Shown in pieces: positions 1 to 5,311 of a stretch of 7,117 bases of DNA. Position 1 is the stretch's first letter; every line of letters begins with the position of its first letter. The notes under the pieces were generated by a model. The model made no database searches and was not told where the DNA came from. It saw nothing but the letters and a program-made list of their open reading frames with translations. The DNA is from Ferruginibacter sp. (GTDB taxonomy: Bacteria; Bacteroidota; Bacteroidia; Chitinophagales; Chitinophagaceae): assembly GCA_025357775.1 (NCBI GenBank), contig JANXOQ010000294.1:1-7117 (forward strand), given 5' to 3'. Both the position numbers and the translations under genes were made by a program.

Positions 1-121
1 TTTCATCAATATCAATACCCGCTACAACATTAAAGCCTTCTTTTAAAAAACCATGAGATAACCCACCAATCCCACAAAAGAGATCAACCACAACACTATT
101 TGATTTTTTTTTGATTCTCAT
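1..121 (-). CDS. C5-cytosine DNA methyltransferase, N-terminal fragment (cut by window edge)
   Basis: Only the first 40 codons are present; the rest lies beyond the left edge. The translation carries DLFCGIGG at residues 13-20, which is motif I (the S-adenosylmethionine-binding loop) of C5-cytosine DNA methyltransferases of the Dcm/HhaI type. It is followed by a helix and GIDIDE at 35-40, where the acidic residue after the second strand normally contacts the SAM ribose (motif II). Members methylate cytosine at C5 in a specific DNA sequence, either as half of a restriction-modification pair or as orphans. The catalytic PC motif and the target-recognition domain are outside the window, so specificity cannot be judged. 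The ATG at 121-119 is the only sensible start because an in-frame TAA lies two codons upstream. No Shine-Dalgarno sequence is visible. An A9 run (104-112 on the + strand) covers codons 3-6. The family call is firm; the role is not known. Confidence 0.86.
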   Translation of the reverse strand, partial: MRIKKKSNSVVVDLFCGIGGLSHGFLKEGFNVVAGIDIDE

Positions 122-436
122 CGTTTAAAAAAACTTTATATTAAAAATTTTTAGGCAATTTAACAAACATTAATAAATAATTCTAAAAATAATAATTCCA
201 ATTTTACATTTATCGCAGATTACGCATTAGAAATTTTATATCATTATATCTTGATTATCTTTTACTTTTCCCTATTTTGTTTCAAAAGCGTAATCAGGGT
301 TAAAAAATTTTCTTAGGTTAGAAATACATTTCGCTTTTTGGTACATTGTATTTTGCAAAAAATTTATTTACTTCAGGTAAATATTTTATACCAAGATTTT
401 ATTTGTGCTTAACATTAAAATATTTTAATTTCATTA
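122..436. other. AT-rich intergenic spacer between the methyltransferase and DUF4197 genes
   Basis: This stretch of about 315 bp shows no credible gene on either strand. It should hold the promoter of the leftward methyltransferase gene, but no match to the Bacteroidota -7 consensus (TAnnTTTG read on the minus strand) was found. It contains a probable weak terminator for the DUF4197 gene (listed separately), a 16-bp pure-AT palindrome at 414-429, and an 8-bp inverted pair GATTACGC/GCGTAATC at 218-225 and 288-295. The CGCAGATTACGCA stretch around 215-227 resembles short dispersed repeats common in intergenic DNA of this phylum, but a single copy proves nothing. Confidence 0.6.
357..383 (-). 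terminator. Weak candidate intrinsic terminator after the DUF4197 gene
   Basis: Read on the minus strand, a 7-bp stem (TATTTAC / GTAAATA, 365-371 with 377-383) closes a 5-nt loop and is followed by AATTTTTTGC, so there is a T6 run two bases after the stem. It lies about 55 bp downstream of the DUF4197 stop codon. The geometry fits a Rho-independent terminator, but the stem has only two G:C-type pairs, one of them at the loop, so it would be unstable. It may be chance in such AT-rich DNA. Confidence 0.35.
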
Positions 437-1120
437 CTATTTTAATACACTGCTAAATACCTTTTGCAACAATGCAGTACTTCTAGCTTCCGTTTTTGTG
501 CGTATCGCCATCTCTTTCTCGGCTATTTTATTAAACATCATATTAGCTACCAATCCGCTCATTAAATTACCTAAGTCTAAATTTAATTTATCGCCAACAA
601 ACATTCTTGCCGGAGCTATAAGCTCATTCCATTGGCTTGTTATTTTGTATTCTTGTAGTGCATTGTTCATTGCTGGTGCTATAGCCTTACGCAAAGTGTC
701 TCCTATGCTGGCTCTCAGAAAATCTGTGGCTGAAGTACCCCCTTTTTTTACAATACCAATGGCATCATTAAATTTCATATTTTTTATTCCACCTAAAAAT
801 ATTGGTATTGATTTTTCGACCGTTTTTTCTGCAGCGGTGCTTAGTGTGGTAGAAAACTTATTTATTTCCGAGCTCAAACCAAGGGTTTCCATAGTAGTAA
901 GTATTTTCCCTAAGTCTCCAGGTAGCAGAGATTCCATTAATGTTTGTTTACTAAATGCTCCTTTTTTTCCTAGCAAGCTGCCTCCATACTCCGTACCAAA
1001 AGATAGTAACTCTCTTACAGCAGCGGTAGCATCATCAGCTGTTAAAAGATTTTTAATAGTATTACAAGAAGAAAAGAAAAGCGAAAAGCTCAAAAGGCAA
1101 AGAGTAAATATTTTTTTCAT
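437..1120 (-). CDS. DUF4197 family lipoprotein
   Basis: This 227-residue protein begins with a short basic N-terminus and a hydrophobic stretch ending in FSSC, so Cys19 is the likely lipidated residue and the protein is probably periplasm-facing. The mature part fits the DUF4197 family (from memory of family features): a segment around residues 57-90 resembling SKQTLMESLLPGDLGK, then the characteristic DAIGIVKKGGTSATDFLR (about 119-136), a region rich in Ala, Met and Asn, and a helical C-terminus. The length is about that of the family (200-250 aa). The function of DUF4197 is unknown and no catalytic motif is apparent. It starts 52 bp after the scoB stop in the same direction, so it may be cotranscribed, though no functional link to ScoAB is evident. 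No Shine-Dalgarno sequence precedes the ATG. A long open frame on the opposite strand here is an antisense shadow. Confidence 0.85.
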   Translation of the reverse strand: MKKIFTLCLLSFSLFFSSCNTIKNLLTADDATAAVRELLSFGTEYGGSLLGKKGAFSKQTLMESLLPGDLGKILTTMETLGLSSEINKFSTTLSTAAEKTVEKSIPIFLGGIKNMKFNDAIGIVKKGGTSATDFLRASIGDTLRKAIAPAMNNALQEYKITSQWNELIAPARMFVGDKLNLDLGNLMSGLVANMMFNKIAEKEMAIRTKTEARSTALLQKVFSSVLK

Positions 1121-1151
1121 AAGAATGGTACTTTTATAAATATAAAAAGTT

Positions 1152-1169
1152 TTAAAACTATTAAAACTA
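1152..1169. repeat. Tandem 9-bp repeat, two copies, in the scoB-DUF4197 gap
   Basis: TTAAAACTA occurs twice head to tail at 1152-1160 and 1161-1169. The first copy overlaps a perfect 12-bp palindrome AGTTTTAAAACT at 1148-1159. On the minus strand the palindrome is followed by TTTTATATTTAT, so a very weak terminator-like fold after scoB is conceivable, but it contains almost no G:C pairs. The repeat is exact; any function is speculation. Confidence 0.5.
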
Positions 1170-1172
1170 AAC

Positions 1173-1829
1173 TCAAAATTTCATTTCTGGTATACTTCCT
1201 TCCACAATAAGATTAGCAGCCGTTTTACTCATTATTTCTTCTACACTAACACCTGGTGCTCTTTCAAGCAATTTAAATCCACTTGCTGTTATTTCTACAA
1301 CTGCTATATCTGTTACAATTTTTTTTACACAATTTGTGCCAGTAAGTGGTAGACTACATTTTTTTAATAGCTTACTTTCCCCAGCAGGGTTAGTATGCAT
1401 CATAGCTACAATTATATTTTTTGCAGATGCCACTAAGTCCATAGCTCCGCCCATTCCTTTTACCATTTTACCAGGTATTTTCCAGTTAGCAATATCTCCA
1501 TGTTCGCTTACTTCCATAGCACCTAATACTGTAAGGTTAATTTTTCCTGAGCGTATCATTCCAAAGCTCATAGCACTATCAAAAATAGAAGACGCTGGCA
1601 GCGTTGTTATGGTTTGTTTTCCTGCATTTATTAAATCTGCACTCTCCTCTCCTTCTATTGGAAAAGGTCCCATACCAAGCAATCCGTTTTCACTTTGTAA
1701 AACCACATCTATTCCCAATGGTATATAATTTGCCACAAGAGTAGGTATACCAATGCCGAGGTTTACATAAAAACCATCTTGTAGTTCCTTAGCTATTCGT
1801 TGTGCTATTTGAAATTTATTTAAAGCCAT
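1173..1829 (-). CDS. scoB: 3-oxoacid (succinyl-CoA:acetoacetate) CoA-transferase subunit B
   Basis: ScoB is the catalytic beta subunit of the class I CoA-transferase that moves CoA from succinyl-CoA to a 3-oxoacid such as acetoacetate, giving acetoacetyl-CoA and succinate in the cytoplasm. The 218-residue protein has the expected family length (about 216-220). It shows VNLGIGIPTL at 22-31 and the CoA-transferase signature LQSENGLLG at 44-52. In that signature Glu47 is the active-site glutamate that forms the glutamyl-CoA thioester, by comparison with pig SCOT. Further family landmarks are KGMGGAMDLV near 124-133 and the C-terminal ERAPGVSVEEI. The partner subunit gene scoA lies upstream in the same direction, separated by 111 bp instead of the usual few bases. 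Related enzymes act on 3-oxoadipate (PcaIJ) or butyrate/acetate (AtoAD), so the substrate is inferred; no aromatic-degradation genes are nearby to favour PcaIJ. Confidence 0.95.
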   Translation of the reverse strand: MALNKFQIAQRIAKELQDGFYVNLGIGIPTLVANYIPLGIDVVLQSENGLLGMGPFPIEGEESADLINAGKQTITTLPASSIFDSAMSFGMIRSGKINLTVLGAMEVSEHGDIANWKIPGKMVKGMGGAMDLVASAKNIIVAMMHTNPAGESKLLKKCSLPLTGTNCVKKIVTDIAVVEITASGFKLLERAPGVSVEEIMSKTAANLIVEGSIPEMKF

Positions 1830-1924
1830 AAAGAAAATTTGAAAATTTACTAAAATTAAAATTTCACCAGTGAGTTATTATATTTGAATACATTTTAAAA
1901 TACATTACAAAATCAAAAATTAAA

Positions 1925-1938
1925 TGCCCACTGCCCAC
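1925..1938. repeat. Tandem heptamer (TGCCCAC x2) between scoA and scoB
   Basis: Two exact head-to-tail copies of TGCCCAC lie at 1925-1931 and 1932-1938, two bases past the scoA stop codon. They stand out as a GC-rich patch in an AT-rich spacer. Short tandem heptamers of this kind occur between genes in many Bacteroidota and cyanobacterial genomes (general recollection). With only two copies this is a small example, and its effect, if any, is unknown. Confidence 0.6.
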
Positions 1939-1940
1939 TA

Positions 1941-2636
1941 TTAACTTTTCCTAATTGTCTTCTGCTCTATCCTTTTTTCATAATTTTCACCTTTAAAAAT
2001 CCTATGTACATACACACCTGGCGTATGTATAAAATTTGGGTCAAGCTCTCCATCTTCTACCAATTCTTCTACCTCTGCAATAGTTATTTTTCCTGCCATT
2101 GCCATTAGTGGGTTAAAGTTTCTTGCAGTATCTTTATAGATAAGATTTCCTTGTTTGTCTCCTTTCCATGCTTTTACTATTGCATAGTCTGCATCAAAAG
2201 CATATTCCATTAAGTAGTCTTTGCCATTAAAATTTCTCACTTCTTTTCCTACTGCTACCTCAGTACCTACGCCCGCTGGTGTAAAAATAGCAGGCATGCC
2301 GTAGCCAGTAGCCATACATCTTGTAGCCAATGTACCTTGTGGTATTAGTTCTACTTCTAGCTCTCCAGATAATAATTGTCTTTCAAATTCTGCATTTTCG
2401 CCTACGTAAGATGCAATCATTTTTTTTACTTGCTTTTGTTGTAACATTAATCCTATACCAAAGTCATCCACTCCCGCATTGTTAGATATACAAGTAAGAT
2501 TTTTAACAGCTTTTTTTACCAGGGCAGTTATGCAATTTTCAGGAATTCCACACAAACCAAATCCTCCAAGCATTAAAATTTGTCCATCTTGAATATCTTT
2601 TACTGCATCATCTGCATTTTTATATAGTTTATTCAT
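1941..2636 (-). CDS. scoA: 3-oxoacid (succinyl-CoA:acetoacetate) CoA-transferase subunit A
   Basis: ScoA is the alpha subunit that pairs with ScoB to form the 3-oxoacid CoA-transferase active site. The 231-residue product matches the usual subunit A length. It carries the complete CoA-transferase signature 1 at residues 17-32 ([16 protein letters not shown]), which fits the pattern D-G-x2-three hydrophobics-GGF-x3-G-x-P. Further family features are the NNAG segment near 52-55, [15 protein letters not shown] around 90-104, [11 protein letters not shown] around 118-128, and a C-terminal [10 protein letters not shown]. The ATG at 2636-2634 overlaps the end of the upstream DUF4296 gene by 8 bp, so translation is probably coupled. 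A modest purine-rich AAAAAGAG lies 4 nt before the start. The gene is thus physically tied to the coaBC-DUF4835-DUF4296 block. The A-then-B order agrees with other sco operons. The enzyme class is certain; the acid substrate is inferred. Confidence 0.95.
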   Translation of the reverse strand: MNKLYKNADDAVKDIQDGQILMLGGFGLCGIPENCITALVKKAVKNLTCISNNAGVDDFGIGLMLQQKQVKKMIASYVGENAEFERQLLSGELEVELIPQGTLATRCMATGYGMPAIFTPAGVGTEVAVGKEVRNFNGKDYLMEYAFDADYAIVKAWKGDKQGNLIYKDTARNFNPLMAMAGKITIAEVEELVEDGELDPNFIHTPGVYVHRIFKGENYEKRIEQKTIRKS

Positions 2637-3135
2637 AAACTCTTTTTAAATAATCAACTTTTTTCTTAATACGAAATGGTTTGTGTATTGGGTAAAATAA
2701 GGGAACTGTATCTTGAAATACTTCAGCAGAAATAAATCCTTTTAAAGCAAAACGAATTACAAAATCTTTTTGAAATTGGTTACTAGAATATCCAGTTATT
2801 CTATTACTATCTCTAATACGAGTTTGTTTAATAATTAATGAATCTAATATAATTTTAAACACATCATCATTTGCTAAATAATATTGATAACTTTTATAGA
2901 AACCTTTTTTATCAATTTTGTATTTATTAAAAATTTTTTGTTGAATGGTATAATTTTCTTTATCTAAATTAAGCAAAGTGTTTTTTGAAATGAATTCTTT
3001 TGTAAATGCATCAGCTTTCATTTGATCCCAAAGAATATTTTCCATATCTTTTGGCTCAATAATGCCATAAGGTACTTTGCTGTTAAAACATGCTCCTAGA
3101 AAGAAACATATGAGTATAAAAAAATTAAATTTCAT
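2629..3135 (-). CDS. DUF4296 family lipoprotein
   Basis: This 168-residue protein has a short hydrophobic signal ending in a textbook lipobox LGAC, with Cys16 as the lipid-attachment site. The mature part has the layout of DUF4296 proteins: a P..I...[11 protein letters not shown] stretch at about 27-42, then a KIFNKYKID segment near 67-75, [18 protein letters not shown] at 77-94, and a helix ending in IRD at about 108. The final 60 residues or so after SNRITGYSS extend past the domain as I recall it and show nothing I recognise. Members are small Bacteroidota envelope lipoproteins of unknown function. Its ATG shares one base with the stop codon of the DUF4835 gene (TAATG) and is preceded by a strong GGGAGGG. 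Its 3' end overlaps scoA by 8 bp. Tight coupling to the DUF4835 gene suggests an envelope role, but that is inference from position. Confidence 0.8.
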   Translation of the reverse strand: MKFNFFILICFFLGACFNSKVPYGIIEPKDMENILWDQMKADAFTKEFISKNTLLNLDKENYTIQQKIFNKYKIDKKGFYKSYQYYLANDDVFKIILDSLIIKQTRIRDSNRITGYSSNQFQKDFVIRFALKGFISAEVFQDTVPLFYPIHKPFRIKKKVDYLKRVYE

Positions 3136-4052
3136 TACTTTAAGCCCTCCCTATAATTATTAACATTTGTTAAGTCAAGTCGAGTAAGTAGTTCAAGTGC
3201 TTTAGCTTTATCTTGTGGCAATGCTTTTGAAAAAACCCTTACCAATTCATTTGCTTTCCCTTGAAAGAAAAATTGGTTTATCATTGTATTTGGGTTTTGG
3301 TTATTAAACACAGACATAATGTTCAATACATTCATCATATCTTGTCTTGCAGCTTTTTCATCTTCATAAAATTTATCAAGCCCCAAACGATAATAATTAT
3401 AGTACACATCATGCATTACGGCATATCTACCATTTAGTAAGTTTTCCGCCAACCAATACCTATTTCTAATACCGTCAAACGCTTTCCAACCCTTTATTCC
3501 ACGTCCATCGGGTGCATTATTTACAATATTTTGTGCTTTTAAAAAAGCTGATTCTCCGCCTCTTAGTGCAAAGGATTCACTATCAAATCCAATAATCATA
3601 TTTGCATAATAAGCTATAATTGCAGTAAGGTTAGAGATTTGTGCATCATTTCCACTTATTCTATTTTCGTTGAATTCTAATAATTGAAATTCTAGATATT
3701 TAAAAATTACATCATCATCTTTAAAATTAATAATAGGCGATAAATAGGTTGTATTAAAAACTGGTCTAGCGGCTTGTATAATTAATGATGCATTATAAAT
3801 ATTAGCATCATCAGTTGGGTTAAGATTCAATATAAAAGTGCACTCAATTTTTTCTTTGGAAGTGTACACATCTTTTGTCCACTTTCTAGTATTTAAAAAA
3901 GTGGTTAGTGCTGTTTGTAAGGTATTAAAAGTATTTTTATTTACATTATTACCAATTTGCTGCGCATTCACAGTAACCCTAGCGTTTAGCTCTTGTGCTT
4001 TAGCAAAGTAAAATGAAGAATTAACCATTAAAAAAAGCAAAAGTTTTTGCAT
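3135..4052 (-). CDS. DUF4835 family exported protein (PorD-like, type IX secretion)
   Basis: This 305-residue protein starts with a cleavable signal peptide: a hydrophobic stretch to about residue 16, then AKA|QE, giving cleavage after Ala19. The mature protein begins ELNARVTVNAQQI, typical of DUF4835. Other family landmarks are RKWTKDVYTSKEKIECTFIL near 56-75, an ISPIINF-like segment around 104-110, FNENRISGNDAQISNLTAI in the middle, GWKAFDGIRNRYWLAENLLN about 190-209, and a helical C-terminus with LTRLDLTNVNN. In public annotations this family is often called type IX secretion system protein PorD, though to my knowledge its biochemical role is poorly defined. The gene begins one base after the coaBC stop. 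Its own stop overlaps the DUF4296 start by one base. As I recall, other Bacteroidota have the order bamD-rpoZ-coaBC-DUF4835-recN; here recN is replaced by the DUF4296 gene and scoAB. Confidence 0.88.
   Translation of the reverse strand: MQKLLLFLMVNSSFYFAKAQELNARVTVNAQQIGNNVNKNTFNTLQTALTTFLNTRKWTKDVYTSKEKIECTFILNLNPTDDANIYNASLIIQAARPVFNTTYLSPIINFKDDDVIFKYLEFQLLEFNENRISGNDAQISNLTAIIAYYANMIIGFDSESFALRGGESAFLKAQNIVNNAPDGRGIKGWKAFDGIRNRYWLAENLLNGRYAVMHDVYYNYYRLGLDKFYEDEKAARQDMMNVLNIMSVFNNQNPNTMINQFFFQGKANELVRVFSKALPQDKAKALELLTRLDLTNVNNYREGLK
3145..3151 (-). promoter_or_regulatory. Strong Shine-Dalgarno sequence for the DUF4296 gene
   Basis: GGGAGGG on the minus strand lies 9 nt before the ATG at 3135, inside the last codons of the DUF4835 gene. 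It is the only strong anti-16S-complementary site I found before any start in this window; most other starts follow A/T-only sequence, as is usual in Bacteroidota, where Shine-Dalgarno sites are rare. It fixes the start and suggests reinitiation at the TAATG stop/start overlap. Confidence 0.7.
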
Positions 4053-4053
4053 C

Positions 4054-5238
4054 TTATTTTTTTATAATTGTGTTTAAAATATCTTTTGCCACTTCCTCTT
4101 TTGATTTTGTATCAAAAGAAAATTCATTTCCCGCTTTATCAAAAATGGTAATTTTATTAGTATTAAGACCAAAACCTGCACCTGCATCTCTTAAAGAATT
4201 AAGCACAATAAAATCTGCATTCTTATTTTTCATTTTTTTTAATGCATTTTCTTTTTCATTTTCTGTTTCCAATGCAAAACCAATTAAAATTTGATTTTCC
4301 TTTTTTAATTCCCCTAACTTTTTTAATATATCTACTGTTTTTTTAAGTTCCAATGTAAAATTTGTATCATTCTTTTTTATTTTTTCAGTAGCAATAATTA
4401 CTGGTGTATAATCTGCCACCGCCGCACTCATTATCGCAATATCAATTTTATCGAAAATTTGTACACAAGCCTCATACATTTCAGCAGCTGATTCCACATT
4501 TATAAGTTTTATATTATTGGGCACAATTTCAAAAGAAGGACCAAGTACAAGCGTTACATTAGCTCCCCTAGCGGCACAATCTTTCGCTAACGCAATTCCC
4601 ATTTTTCCAGTACTGTTATTCCCAATAAATCTTACAGGGTCCATTTTTTCATGGGTAGGCCCAGCAGTTATTAATACCCTTTTATTTATTAAATCTTTTT
4701 CCTTTTGCAAATAGTTTGAAAGCAATATTAAAATTTCTTCAGGCTCTGCCATTCTACCTTCTCCCAGCAAACCACTAGCAAGTTCTCCATTATTTACTGC
4801 CAATACTATATTGCCAGCAGATTGTAAATTAGTAATATTTCTTTTTGTGCTGGCATGTAGCCACATGTCTTCATCCATTGCTGGTGCTATTATTACCTGG
4901 CAAGTGGCAGAAAGATAAATAGCTTGTAACAAATTATCGCATATTCCATTAGCCAACTTAGCTATTGTATTGCAAGTAGCAGGTGCTATTAGCATTACAT
5001 CTGCCCATCTACCAAGCATTACATGGTTAGCCCAAGTATCTTCTTCAAACAAATGTGTAAGTACCTTATTTTTAGAAAGTGTAGCAAGCGTAAGAACTGG
5101 TATAAAATTACAGGCAGACTCTGTCATAATTATTTTTACATCCGCACCTGCCTTTATTAATAATCTAACAATATTTGCAGCTTTATAAGCCGCAATACTG
5201 CCGGTTACACCTAATAAAATTTTTTTTCCTTGTAACAT
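4054..5238 (-). CDS. coaBC: Bifunctional phosphopantothenoylcysteine decarboxylase / phosphopantothenate-cysteine ligase
   Basis: CoaBC (Dfp) makes 4'-phosphopantetheine for coenzyme A: the CoaB half joins 4'-phosphopantothenate to cysteine using CTP, and the CoaC half, an FMN flavoprotein, decarboxylates the product. Counting from the chosen start gives 394 residues, normal for the fusion. CoaC (about 1-175) has KILLGVTGSIAAYKAA at 6-21, the probable catalytic His72 in NHVMLGRWAD, PAMDEDMW at 119-126 and the flap ASGLLGEGRM at 154-163. CoaB (about 186-394) has ITAGPTHEKMDPVRFI at 190-205, NNSTGKMG at 207-214, AAVADY at 272-277 and KIKK at 286-289. An in-frame ATG 15 codons upstream (5283) exists, but its extra residues are encoded by a terminator-like hairpin, and MLQGKKILLGVTGS is the usual N-terminus, so 5238 is preferred. 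PAMD replaces the PXMN and a Ser replaces the flap Cys of the E. coli enzyme. The DUF4835 gene follows after one base. Confidence 0.95.
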   Translation of the reverse strand: MLQGKKILLGVTGSIAAYKAANIVRLLIKAGADVKIIMTESACNFIPVLTLATLSKNKVLTHLFEEDTWANHVMLGRWADVMLIAPATCNTIAKLANGICDNLLQAIYLSATCQVIIAPAMDEDMWLHASTKRNITNLQSAGNIVLAVNNGELASGLLGEGRMAEPEEILILLSNYLQKEKDLINKRVLITAGPTHEKMDPVRFIGNNSTGKMGIALAKDCAARGANVTLVLGPSFEIVPNNIKLINVESAAEMYEACVQIFDKIDIAIMSAAVADYTPVIIATEKIKKNDTNFTLELKKTVDILKKLGELKKENQILIGFALETENEKENALKKMKNKNADFIVLNSLRDAGAGFGLNTNKITIFDKAGNEFSFDTKSKEEVAKDILNTIIKK

Positions 5239-5271
5239 AATAATAAAAAACGACGGTATTATACCGTCGTT
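5239..5271 (-). terminator. Intrinsic terminator or attenuator between rpoZ and coaBC
   Basis: A perfect inverted repeat occupies 5249-5271: 11-bp arms (AACGACGGTAT and its complement) around a single T. In minus-strand RNA it can form a 9-bp stem with a GACGG/CCGUC core and a 5-nt loop, followed at once by UUUUUUAUUAUU and then the coaBC ATG at 5238. The U-tract is present only in the minus-strand reading, so it acts on leftward transcription. It lies 41 bp after the rpoZ stop and ends the bamD-rpoZ unit, or attenuates read-through into coaBC. No separate coaBC promoter was recognised downstream of it. Confidence 0.78.
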
Positions 5272-5311
5272 AAAATTATACATTAATATTGAAAAGTTTT
5301 CTTAAAATTTA

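Noticed and set aside
218..295. Inverted pair GATTACGC/GCGTAATC, 62 bp apart
   Set aside because: Eight-base arms at this distance are weak, and no element boundaries or target duplications are seen.
414..429. 16-bp perfect palindrome ATTAAAATATTTTAAT after the DUF4197 gene
   Set aside because: It is pure A/T, has no loop and no distinct U-tract; it is likely compositional.
498..1139. 213-codon plus-strand open frame
   Set aside because: It lies antisense over the DUF4197 gene, whose lipobox and family motifs are clear; the plus-strand translation shows no family features.
1336..1728. 130-codon plus-strand open frame
   Set aside because: It is an antisense shadow of scoB.
4070..5188. Three plus-strand open frames of 65-74 codons
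   Set aside because: All are antisense to coaBC with no recognisable content.
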